64,000 nucleotides of DNA, taken from contig NZ_CP106952.1 in NCBI RefSeq assembly GCF_030419005.1, positions 1 through 64,000 on the forward strand, read 5' to 3'. The notes under the pieces are model-generated. The model was not told where the DNA came from. It searched no databases and saw only the letters and a list, made by a program, of their open reading frames with translations. Position numbers and translations under genes: made by a program. Below, piece after piece: positions 24,021-34,600 of this stretch (its first letter is position 1; every line of letters begins with the position of its first letter). Origin of the DNA: Eleftheria terrae. GTDB lineage: Bacteria; Pseudomonadota; Gammaproteobacteria; Burkholderiales; Burkholderiaceae_C.

Positions 24021-27000
24021 TCACAGCCGGCAGTATTGCTTGCAGCGCCGGATCTTCTCCCTGGCGACCCGGATTTCCTTCTCATGGTCGGCATCCGCCT
24101 TGCCGCCATAGCACACCTGCTTGACCATGCTGCGCAATGCGAGGCAGGCCCTGGCCGCGTTCAGTGCCACGTCTCGTCCAATAGGCGTTTTCATGCCGTC
24201 ACAGCCCGGAAGATCGCACACCGGGTGATAGAGCGTCTTGCTTCGCATGACCCGGCAGAAGCGCTTCTTGCAAGTCGCCGGATTGGTGAGACAGCGGTAC
24301 AGCTCGCGGCACACCCGTGGCGACGCCCGGCAGACGAACCTCGCGATCACCGGGATCAGGCGAATGACCACCGTCACCCACTCCCCGGTCGGGTCGGTGA
24401 GCATCATCGGGTTGCCGTTGGCGTACAGGAAGAGGTTGGGTCCCCCTTCGAGGCCGATCGGGTCTTCGGTGATGTAGCGGCCCGTCTGCGGATCGTAGTA
24501 GCGGCGGAAGTTGTAGTGCAGGCCGGTTTCTTCGTCCTGGTACTGACCCGGCAGCCTCAGGTTCGACTCGATCGTCGGCCGGCCCGGCGCAGCGGCCGGC
24601 GTGATCACCGACGCCGCGCCAAAGGCGTCGTAGTGCGCGGCCCATACCACGTTGCCCGCTTTGTCGGTCGCCTGGATTGGCGTCTGCAGGTGATCGTGGT
24701 GGTAGTAGGCGACGACCGGCTGGCCATCGCTGCCCAGCGTCTTGACGAACAGCACGCCGGTAGTGAAGTCGCTGTCGGGCTTCGGGCCGTACTGGGTCGT
24801 GATGGACGGCGAGCCGGCCACCGCGACGCTGCCGTCCGCCTGCAGCGAGATGGCCTGCACGGCCTCCGCAATCAGGCCTTCGTCGGCATACAGGTAGTAG
24901 GTGCGCTTTGCCTGCGCCAGGGCACGCCCCGCCTGGTCGCGGAACTGTTCCTTCCACAGCCGGCGGTCCTGCGGGTCATACCCATAGCGGGCCACGATCT
25001 CACCCGAGCCGGTCTTGACTTCCACCAGCCGATTCAAGGCGTCGTAGGCAAACAGCGTCGTGCCGAGTGCACTGGTCTTCTTGACGAGGTTGCCAGCGTC
25101 GTCCCAGTCGTAGCAGGTGGTGCCGACATCGGTGCAGGCGCCATCCCCGCGCTTGAGCAGCCGGTTGTTGGCGTCGTAGGTCCAGGCGCCCGGCTGGCTG
25201 CCCTGCGCCACCCGGTTGCCGGCGGCGTCCAGGGTGTAGCTCTCGCTCTCCTCGCCCAGCATGCCCGCCTGGGTGGTGGAGCGCACCAGCCTCAGCTCGG
25301 TGTCGTAGCCGTAGGCCTGGCTGCGCGTGCTGCTCTTGCCGGCCATCGCGTCGGTGCGCACACGGCTGTCGAGTTCCTGCAGCTTGCCGAAACGGTGCTC
25401 CAGCTCCAGCACGCTTTGCTGGGCCGGCGTCTTCACCTTGAGGCCTTCGACATTGAGCAGCCCGTCGTGCACCTTGTTCTGCGTCACGCCGCCGGGCAGG
25501 GTGATCTTTTCCGGCACCGTCCACTTGAACTGGTTGACGCTGACGATGCCTTCACCCGGGATGGACACCGACTCCAGCTCGCCATGGCTGCTCCAGCCAT
25601 ACTCGATCACCGTGCCGTCGGGCCAGGTCAGCCGCGTCTTCTTGCCCGCCGGGCTGTACGCCTGCTGGTAGCCCAGCGAATAGGCAGCCCCGTCCGGGGT
25701 GGGATAGGCCACCGCCTCGGCGGTCTTGCGGTTCGCGTCGTCGTAGGTCGCCGTGGCGGATGCCGTGCGCGGGGCGCCCGGCCTGGACGTGTCGGTATCG
25801 GTCCAGGCGGTGAGGTTGTCGTTGCCGTCCCAAGTCTGGGTGGTCGTGCGCAGCAAGGCGCCATCTGTCGCGTACTGGCGGGTCTCGACCAGCCGGTTGG
25901 CCGCGTCGTACTCATGGACATGCCGCACGCCGGAAGCCAGCACCTTCTCGACGAGGTTGCCGGCCCCGTCGTAGGCGGACCGCATCACCTGCCCACCGGG
26001 CAGCGTGCGCTTGACCTCCCGATTGTTGCGGTCGTACTCGAAGCGGTAGGCGTTGCCCTTGGCGTCGACGAGCCGGATCAGGTTGCCGCGGACGTCGTAG
26101 TAGAACTGCGTCTTGCCCCCAATGGTGTCGCGGGTCTCGGTGCGTTGGCGCAGGGCATCGTAGCTGTGCTCATAGGCATGGCCGCTGGGGTCCGTTTCCT
26201 TCGTGACCAGCCCGCGCCGGTCGTAGGCCACGGCGCTGTTGACCGTCTGCGACTCCCGGCTGTTGGCATAGAGCAGCGTCTGGCTTGTGGGCCGCTCATG
26301 CTCGTCCAAGCGCAGCTGCTGCGTGTAGGTGGGGTAGGCGACCTCGGTCGGATCCGACAGGCTGCCCAGCTGCCCTGCAGCGCTGCCGTCGGCCACCTGG
26401 TAGCCGAACCGCGTCTCGTTGCCCGCCGAGTCGATCTGCCGCGTCATGCGCAGGAAGTTGTCGTAGGCGGTCCGCGTGGTGCGGCCGTCCTCGTCGGTTT
26501 CCAGGACCGGCAGGCCCTGGCCGTTGTACTGGGTCTTGGCGGTGCCTCCAACGGCGTTGGTGGTCTGGACGGCGCGGTTCATCGCGTCGTAGCTCGTCTG
26601 CACCGCCTTGCCCCGCGCATCGGTCTCGCTGATCCGGTTGCCGACCTTGTCGTAGGCGAAGCTGCGCACCCGGCCCAGGCCGTCGGTCGTGCGAAGCAGC
26701 TTGCCGCGCGCATCCACCTCGTAGCGGGTGGCCTTGCCGCGCGGGTCCACGTAGCGCACGAGGTGCCCGGCCCGGTTGTAGGTGTAGCGGCGAACGTGCC
26801 CTTCCGGATCCGTTTCCTTCGCTACCTGGCCCAGCGTGTCGTACTCGATCAAGGACACGGCGTCGGCGGTCACCGTGCCGTCCGCCTCCGTGCGTCCCTT
26901 GACGGTGACGCGGATCACCTGGCCCAACTCGTTCAGCCCGTATTCAGTGACGCGCTGGGCCGGCGTGCCGGCGGCCTCGGTCTTCTTGAGGAGGTTGCCC

Positions 27001-28652
27001 TTGCTGTCGTGCTCGTAGAGCGTCTTGACGCCCTCCTCGTCCGTCTCCTCGGTCAGCTCGAGGTGGACGGCTGAATAGCTGCGCTTGATCGAGCTGCGAT
27101 CGGCGTGGACGATCTCGACCACCTGCTCGAACTCGTTCTTCGTCGTGCGGGTGCTGAAGCCCCGCGCATTGGTGCTGACCTCGGCCCGAGCCCCGGTGTC
27201 GTAACGCAACTCTTCGTCGATGCGTCCGTTGACAATGCGCCGCACCAGCTGCCCGGCGCGGTTGTGCGTGACGTCCTCCACCAGCCGGCCGGTCTCCGTC
27301 TCCGGCCCCTTCACCTTGCTGATGAACTGCTTGTGGGTGTCATCGAACTCGAAGACGTAGTCGGTCACCGCGCCGTCGGGCGCGGTGTGCCTGCTGATCG
27401 AGGTGCCCGCGTAAGCGAAGTTCTCCTGCCGCCCTTCGGCATCGGTGATCCGGGTGAGCTTGTGGTTGGGGTCGTAGGCGTACTGGGTGTCGTGCCCCTG
27501 GACGCCGGTCACCTTCACCAGGCGATTGAACTCGTCGTACTGGTACTTGACGCTGCGCGCCGGCAGGTCCAGGGCGTTGTCGGCGCGGGGATAGTCGCGC
27601 ACCTCGGAGATCAGGCCGCCCTGGTAGTGCAAGGTCAGCAACACATGGCCAGTCGCATCGACGACGCCCCGCAGGATGCCCTCGGTGTCGCGCTGCAGCC
27701 AGACAGCGTTGCCATTGCGGTCGCCGTAGGCCACCACCTGGCCTGGGGTGTTGTAGTCGATCCAGTCTCCCGAGCGGTCGACCCACCGGTAGCCCTTCTC
27801 GATCACAACGGGCGCCAGCTGGACCTGGCCGCCCTGCAGCGGCGTGGTTCCCGCGGTTGACGGCGTCGCCGGCAAGGCCTTCACCGCCCGCTTCTCGAGC
27901 GTGCTACGGTTGTTGAAGGCCATCCGTCCGCCGTCACCGACGTAGAGCTCATTGATCCGCCGCACCGCTTCCATGTCCTGGGCACCGCCCGCTATCCCGG
28001 TGCCCATGCACAGCGCAGCGTAGTCCACATTGACCCGCACCAAGGGCGCATAGGTGTCCTGTGACGCCAGCACGTTGTCGCCGATGGTTCGATTGAAGGG
28101 CGCCGTCCGCGCGGTCAGCATCGGCTCCCGGTGGGGAATCTGCCCGACGAGAACGGTACCGGTGGAAGGTTGCCAGTCCTCGTCGACCCAGACCCAGCAG
28201 CCGGCACTGCCCGGCGAGCCGGAAGCCAGCTTGGGATCACTCGCACTGCCACTTCCAGCCGACCCCGACGACACGTTTGCTCCGCTGTCCGCCGTGGTAC
28301 TGCCGGTGAGATTGCCCCAGCTGTGGCTCAGGCTCTCCCAATGGGGGTTGAACTTCCATTCGACGCCGTCCCAGGTCCGCAGCCACTTCACCGGGCCTGC
28401 TGGCGTCTGCAGCTCCATGTCCTCCACGGTGACGGACACGAAACCGTTGGGCAGCGAGATGTTCGCGCCATTGTCCGACTGCGCCTGCGACGCCTGCGGC
28501 ATGCACAAAGCGAAGGCTGCGGCGCTGACCGCGGCACTGCGCCGCGCCAGCGCCATGGCGCCGTGGAAGGCGCCGGTGGCGACAGATCCGGTGGTATCTA
28601 GGATTCGCATGGTCGTTTTCAGCATCGCCATCGGGTTCAACCGCGTTTGCAT
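24021..28652 (-). CDS. RHS/YD-repeat polymorphic toxin with Sec-type signal
   Basis: 1543 aa. N-terminus carries a hydrophobic signal (AAVSAAAFALCMPQASQAQS); no PAAR or VgrG domain. A DUF6531-like region with PAGPVKWLRTWDGVEWKFNP comes first, then dozens of YD repeats (such as YDEFNRLVKVTG, YDAMNRAVQTTN) forming the RHS cocoon, ending with the core motif YYDPQTGRYITEDPIGLEGG and NPMMLTDPTG at about 1405-1423. The last 120 residues after this are variable-tip in nature: 11 Cys, a hydrophobic patch, and a helical ending with HEKEIRVAREKIRRCKQYC. It resembles Cys-rich all-helical RHS tips (Novel-toxin-16-like), identity uncertain. Overlaps the upstream giant gene by 16 bp. Confidence 0.92.
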   Translation of the reverse strand: MQTRLNPMAMLKTTMRILDTTGSVATGAFHGAMALARRSAAVSAAAFALCMPQASQAQSDNGANISLPNGFVSVTVEDMELQTPAGPVKWLRTWDGVEWKFNPHWESLSHSWGNLTGSTTADSGANVSSGSAGSGSASDPKLASGSPGSAGCWVWVDEDWQPSTGTVLVGQIPHREPMLTARTAPFNRTIGDNVLASQDTYAPLVRVNVDYAALCMGTGIAGGAQDMEAVRRINELYVGDGGRMAFNNRSTLEKRAVKALPATPSTAGTTPLQGGQVQLAPVVIEKGYRWVDRSGDWIDYNTPGQVVAYGDRNGNAVWLQRDTEGILRGVVDATGHVLLTLHYQGGLISEVRDYPRADNALDLPARSVKYQYDEFNRLVKVTGVQGHDTQYAYDPNHKLTRITDAEGRQENFAYAGTSISRHTAPDGAVTDYVFEFDDTHKQFISKVKGPETETGRLVEDVTHNRAGQLVRRIVNGRIDEELRYDTGARAEVSTNARGFSTRTTKNEFEQVVEIVHADRSSIKRSYSAVHLELTEETDEEGVKTLYEHDSKGNLLKKTEAAGTPAQRVTEYGLNELGQVIRVTVKGRTEADGTVTADAVSLIEYDTLGQVAKETDPEGHVRRYTYNRAGHLVRYVDPRGKATRYEVDARGKLLRTTDGLGRVRSFAYDKVGNRISETDARGKAVQTSYDAMNRAVQTTNAVGGTAKTQYNGQGLPVLETDEDGRTTRTAYDNFLRMTRQIDSAGNETRFGYQVADGSAAGQLGSLSDPTEVAYPTYTQQLRLDEHERPTSQTLLYANSRESQTVNSAVAYDRRGLVTKETDPSGHAYEHSYDALRQRTETRDTIGGKTQFYYDVRGNLIRLVDAKGNAYRFEYDRNNREVKRTLPGGQVMRSAYDGAGNLVEKVLASGVRHVHEYDAANRLVETRQYATDGALLRTTTQTWDGNDNLTAWTDTDTSRPGAPRTASATATYDDANRKTAEAVAYPTPDGAAYSLGYQQAYSPAGKKTRLTWPDGTVIEYGWSSHGELESVSIPGEGIVSVNQFKWTVPEKITLPGGVTQNKVHDGLLNVEGLKVKTPAQQSVLELEHRFGKLQELDSRVRTDAMAGKSSTRSQAYGYDTELRLVRSTTQAGMLGEESESYTLDAAGNRVAQGSQPGAWTYDANNRLLKRGDGACTDVGTTCYDWDDAGNLVKKTSALGTTLFAYDALNRLVEVKTGSGEIVARYGYDPQDRRLWKEQFRDQAGRALAQAKRTYYLYADEGLIAEAVQAISLQADGSVAVAGSPSITTQYGPKPDSDFTTGVLFVKTLGSDGQPVVAYYHHDHLQTPIQATDKAGNVVWAAHYDAFGAASVITPAAAPGRPTIESNLRLPGQYQDEETGLHYNFRRYYDPQTGRYITEDPIGLEGGPNLFLYANGNPMMLTDPTGEWVTVVIRLIPVIARFVCRASPRVCRELYRCLTNPATCKKRFCRVMRSKTLYHPVCDLPGCDGMKTPIGRDVALNAARACLALRSMVKQVCYGGKADADHEKEIRVAREKIRRCKQYCRL

Positions 28653-31600
28653 GAGTAGTCGCCCTTACCGCCCCCCTTGGGCACGAACACGCACTTCTTG
28701 CCGGGCAGGGGAAGTGTGGTGCTGCCGCCGCCGCCACCCCAGCCGCCACCGCCGCCCCAGCCGCCACCACCACCACCACCACCGCCGCCCCCGCCGCCCG
28801 GGCAGGAGCTATTGCTGACGGCGAACCACGACATGGAGGAGCCGCAGTTCGAGGTGGCGCCGTTGGCGCACTGGAAGGTGCAGCTCACGCTGAGGCGGCT
28901 GCTGTAGCTGTAGCAGCCACCGCCGCTGGCCGTGCCGCTGGTCGCTGCCTGGTCGAGCGGCTGCAGCGCGATGACGCGGTAGGGGATGGTCACGCGCTGC
29001 TTCGGCTCAAGCTGCGCCGGCACGTCCACCAAGAACTCGTAGCGGAAGTAGGCGTCGCTCTGCGGCAGCGTCTTCTGCACGTTGTCGGCGCGCACCAGGC
29101 CATGGTTGGTCAGGCTCAGCTCGCCGTAGTACACATCGCCCGCGCTCATCTTCGGCAGGTTCACGCTGGCCGGTTGCAACACGACCACCGCGGCCGGCAC
29201 ATCGGTCTCGAAGGTTGCGTTCAGCACGATGTCGTAGCGGTCCTGGATCGTGATCTCGCGAACACTCCACTCCACCGTGATGAGGTTGTAGTCGAGGAAC
29301 ACCGGCTGGTTCACCGTGATGCCTGGCTTGACCAGCAGCCGGCCGCCCACCTCCTGGTGGTTGGCGGCGTGGGCGCGGAACTTGTACCGGCCGGCCGGCA
29401 GGTTCTGGAACAGGGCCTCGCCCAGGCTGTCGGTCACCAGCTCCTGCGTCACCGAGGCCACGTCCTCGTTCTGCACCGTGATGCGGGCGTTGGCCAGGCC
29501 CTGGATCAGCTTGCCCTGCTTGTCGACCGTGGCGGTGTAGATGTCAGAGGCCTTGAACAACACATGGCCCTGCCCGCTCTGCGTCACGCTGGCGAACACG
29601 TTCATGGCCTGTGCCGGGACGTTGTCGCCCTGCACCTGCAGCTTGAACTCGTAGACGGCTTCGGCGGTGTCGGCCGGCGGTGTGAACGAAAGATCGATCA
29701 CCCGTTTGGCCCCTACCGCCAGCGAGCCGTTCGCACTGCTGACGATGGCGGCCCAGGCCGGCGCCGGGCTGCCATCGGCCTTGGTCAGGCTGAAGCGCAG
29801 GTTCAACGCATCCTGCAGGCCCTTGTTCTGCACCGTCACGCTCTCGATCTCGCTGCTGCCCCGCGCCAGGCCCGTCTCGACGAAGCTCGGCGTGTTGGTC
29901 AGGTAGGGCTTGGCCTCCGACAAGACATAGTCGACCTTCACCACGGCGATCGGGCTGCCAGGATGCTCGTCGCTCACCACGTTCAGGATGAGGCTGCCCG
30001 ACGGCTGCGCCTCGTTGTTCGCGGTGAATTTCACCGGCACGTTGAGCGTCTGCCGCTCCGCCAGGCTCACCGGCGCCGGCAGCTCGACGGTCACGCCCTC
30101 GGGCAGGCGGCCGGTCGGCTGTGCGGCGGCGTCGAGCACAAAGCGCAGCCCCGTCGCCGCGGTGCCCGCCCCCGCCTTCGCCGTGAACGGAATGCTGAAC
30201 GTGTAGTTGCGCGGAATGTCCAGCTTGTACGGCGTCGGCCCCACCGTCACGCGGTTGATGGTGAACGCCTTCTGCTCCGGCCGGTCGGTGATGTCCGGGT
30301 GCACCGCCGACACCTTGTACAGGCCGGCGTCGGTCACGGTCGGCTTGAAGGTGTAGGTGAAGCTGCCGGTCGCATCGGTCAGCACGCTGAACACCCGCTC
30401 GAAGCCCTGCTGGTTCAGCACCAGCTTGAGCCGGGTGTTGGGCAGCGGCTGGTTGCTGCGGCGGTCCAGTGCACGGCCGGTGATCAGCACGTCCTCGTCG
30501 CCGAACGAGTTCAGCGGTGCCACCTGCGTCACCTCGCCGACATAGGCGGTGTCCACCAGCGATACCGTCTTCTCCGAGCCACGGCCGGCAATGCGGATCT
30601 CGTCCGCCTCGCCGCTGTGGTAGCGCAACGTGTCGACCTCCAGCTTCACGCGGATGCTGTTCGGGCTGGACGCCGGCACGTTCAACTCGAACACGTCGGA
30701 GACGTAGTTGGCACCCGCCGGAATGCGCGCCACGGTCAGGCCGTTGGTCAGCGTCACCACATTGGCGCCCAGCACCTGCCGGTAGGACTGCACCGCCAGC
30801 ACGTTGTTGTCACCGTCCAGGATCTTGAAGCGCAGCTCGGTGGACTCGCCCTTGCCGTTCTGGGTGGCGGTGAGCAGCTCGACATCCACCTCACTGGTGT
30901 TCTCGATCGTCAGCTTGACCTTGCCGCTGCCGCCGCGAGTGAACTCGTCGGTGGCCATGCCGACCACCAGCGCGCTGTCGGTGGCCTCCAGCGTCTCGCT
31001 GCGGGTGATCTTCACCAGCTCGCCTTCGGCCGGCTCGATCTCCACGCCGAGCTGCGCCGGCACCCGCGACGGCAGCTCGGTGTAGCCACCGACGATCACC
31101 GGCACCAGCAGGGTCTGGTTCGGCGCCAGGCTGACGGTGGCCGACTTGTGGTCCTTGAACTGCGTCGCCTCGCGGTCCACCGGCAGGCGCACCACCGCCC
31201 GCACGCCGTCGAGCGTGGCCGCAGAGGTGTTGGTGACCTGCACCTGCAGCTTGTTCATCACGCCCCGCTTGAGCGGCAGGCCGGCCGCGATCTGCGTGTT
31301 GAGGCTGGGCATCAGCACGCTGCGCGGCAGTTCCACGCCATTGGCATCCACCGTGGCCACCGTGTAGCGGCGCTCGCCGCTGGTGTAGCCGGTGTCCGTC
31401 AGGCTCAGTGCGCTCACGGTGCCGGGGGTCAGCAGGGTCCGCGCACCGTCCGGGCCGACATAGACCTTGTAGCCCGCCACGTTGCCGTTGGGCGCGCTCC
31501 AGCGGATCACCGGCAGCTCCTTGCCGAGCTGCTCCACCCGCAGGTCGCGCACCGGCAGCAGGCTGGCGTTCAGGTAGGTCGAATTGGACGGCGCCGATTC

Positions 31601-34600
31601 GTTGCCGGCCGCATCCACCGCGGTCACCACGTAGGCGCCCTGCGTGGGCGACGGGGACGCGTCCAGCGCCGCCGTCTGCCGGATGCCGCTCTTGAGCGGC
31701 GTGAGGCCATCGATGCTGCCAATGGAGGTGCCCGAAGCGCGGTACAGCCGGTAGCTGTCCACCGTGCTCGCCAGCGGCGCCTGCCAGGTGGCGACGATGC
31801 CCTGGCCGGTCAGGCGCAGGCTCAGGTTCTGCGGCGCACCCGGCGCATTGGCGCTGCTCTGCACCTCCACCGGTGCGCTCTGGCCCGAGACCGCCTCCTG
31901 CCCGTTCACCATGCGCACCGAGGCGATGGCATAGCGGTAGCTGCCGTCGCGCGGCGTCTGGTCCACATGGCTGGTGCCGCCTGCGCGCACCAGGGGCTGC
32001 AGGCCGTCCTCGCCCGGCGCCTGGCGATACAGCTGGTAGGCCTGCGCCTCGTCCACCGCCTGCCAGTCCAGCCGCACCTTGCCGCCAGGCTGGGCCTTGG
32101 CGGTGAAGCCGAGCGGCACGTTGGCCGGCGGCAGCTCGCCCTGGTAGACCTGGAAGCGGTTGAAGGCCAGCACCTTGGTGGAGATGTTGTCCAGCTCGTC
32201 GATGGCCTGCACCGAGAAGCTCAGCGTCTCGGGCCCGCCCAGCCCGGCGTCGCTCGGCAGCGTGAAGCTGCCGCGCCAGGTGGTCGCATTCACCGCGCTC
32301 AGGCTGTCGATGGCCACCGGCTGGCGCACCGGCCCGGACAGCAGGTAGCGCAGCTGCGGCGTCGCACCCGGCTTGGGCGGCTTGCTGAAGGTGAAGGTGG
32401 CGACCACGGCCGCGCCGCGGTCCACCTTGATGGGTGCGCTGGGGGTCAGCTGGATGTTGGACAGGGCCGGACCTTCGGTGTCGATGCGCAGCGTGCCGCC
32501 GGCGTCGATGTCGGTACCGCGGTTGCCCACCAGGTCGCGCGCCGAGAACAGCACGCTGGCCAGGCCGGAGGCGGTGCCGGCGTCCACCAGGAAGCTGCCG
32601 GCGTAGGAGGTGTCGCCGGTCTTGCTCAGCTCCACCGGGATGGGCACCCCCCCTTGCGGCACGATGGACAGGTAGGGCGGCGCCTGCAGCGCCTCGCTCA
32701 CCGTGGCCACCAGGTTGACCCGGCCCTGGCCGATGCGGCCGCTGGCGGCATCCACCTTGCCGAGCGGCGTGTAGGCGATGGACAAGGCCTTCGGCAAGGT
32801 GCTGTCCGACAACGCCTGCACCGGGTTGGACGGCTCCGACGGCGTGCCGGCCGCATTCACCGCCACGACGCGGTAGTGCCAGGTGCCGTCCTGGGTCGGC
32901 AGGTCGTCCAGCGTGGTGCCGGCCAACCGGCTGCCGTTGACCTTGACCGCTTCGCCAATCACGCTGAACGGGCTGGACGAGCGGTAGACGTCGTAGCCGA
33001 CCGCGTTCGGGTCGGTCGCGCGTTGCCAGCTCAGGCGCACCTTGCCACCCGCCTGCGCGGCGGCGCTCAGCGTGCCGGGGCTGCCCGGCACGGTGACGTC
33101 AAGAGTCACGCTGACCGCAGCAGACAGTGCGCTGGTGCCGTGCGTGTCGGTGGCACTCGCCTGCAGGCGGTTGCTGCCGGGCAACAGCGTCAAGCCGGCG
33201 CTGAAGCGGCCGTCGCTGGTGGCCTGCACGCTGGCGGCGGGCTGGCCGTTCTGCAGCACCTGCACAGTCGTGCCGGCCGGCGCCCGCCCGGCCACCACCA
33301 GCGCCGCAGTGCGAGTGACGAAGCCGTCGCTCGGCTGGGTGAAGGCCGGCGCCTCGGGAGCCGCATGCGCCACGGTGACGTTCCAGCTCACCAGCGTCAG
33401 GTTGCCAAGCGAGTCGGTGGCACGCAGCGCCAGGCTGTGCGGGCCGTTGGCCACGCTGTCCAGCGAGAGCGCGGCCGTGTAGCTGCCGCTGCCGGTGGCA
33501 GTGGCCACCACCACGCCGTCCAGCAGCAGCTCGATGCGCGAGATGCCGCTGCGGTCGCTGGCGTTGAAGGTCAGGCTGCCGCCACGTGCCAGGGTGGCGC
33601 CGTTGGCGAGCGGGCTGCCGCCCAGGCTCACGGTGGCCAGCTGCGGCCCCTCGGTATCCGGGGCGGGCGGCGTGCGCGAGAGCATGACCGTGCTGGTGGC
33701 TTCGCTGACGCGCCCGGCGGCGTCGGTGGCCACGGCCCGGATGGTGTGCGGGCCGTCGCTCAGGGCCTGGTTGTCCCAGGCCTGGGTATACGGTGCGGAG
33801 CTGCGGCTGCCGAGCAGCTTGCCGTCCACATGGAAGTCCACCCGGCTGATGCCGGAGGCGTCCGCCACGCTCGCCTCGAGCGTGATCGGCTGGGCCACCA
33901 CGCTGCCGTCGGCCGGCGTGGTGAGCGAAACGGCAGGCGGCTGGGTGTCAACCAGCACGCCGCCAGCCAGCACCGCGGTGGCCACGGTACCGGTGGCATT
34001 GCGGAACTGCACGCTGATGGCCTTGCGGCCATCGCCTTCGGAGACGGTGTACGGCACCGTCAGGCGGCCGTTGTCCAGCGGCTGAAAGGCGACGCCGGCA
34101 AAGCCGCTGCCTTCGGCAACGCGGTACTCGGTGGCGTTCACGCACGACAGGTCGAGCAGCACGCTGCGCTGCTCGAAGTAGGGCGCCGGCGCCGCCAGCA
34201 ACACGCTGGGGTTCAGCAGCGGCGCCGAGGCGAGCCAGTTGCCATAGCCCACACCGGCGGACACCGCATCGCCCTGCCCTTGCGGGTTGCCTGTCGCGTC
34301 GCGCGGCCCGCTGTCGTGGCCCCACCAGTTGCCGGTGGCGGTGATGGGACGGGCCGGGTCCTTGTTGTCGATGGCCAGCCGGGTGTTGCCCGAGAACTGC
34401 GTGCTGGAGATGCTGGGGACGCTGCCGCCCAGGGCCTCCAGGCCGGTGCCGTTGCGCAGGAAGCTGGAGCCGGTGATGGCCGGTGAGGCCAGGTCAAGCA
34501 GCCGCAGGCCGACCGTGTTGTCGGTGAATTGCAGGTACTGCAGCTCCGGGTTGTAGCCGCGCACTGCCAGGCCGGCGCCATCCGTACCACCGGCAAAGCG

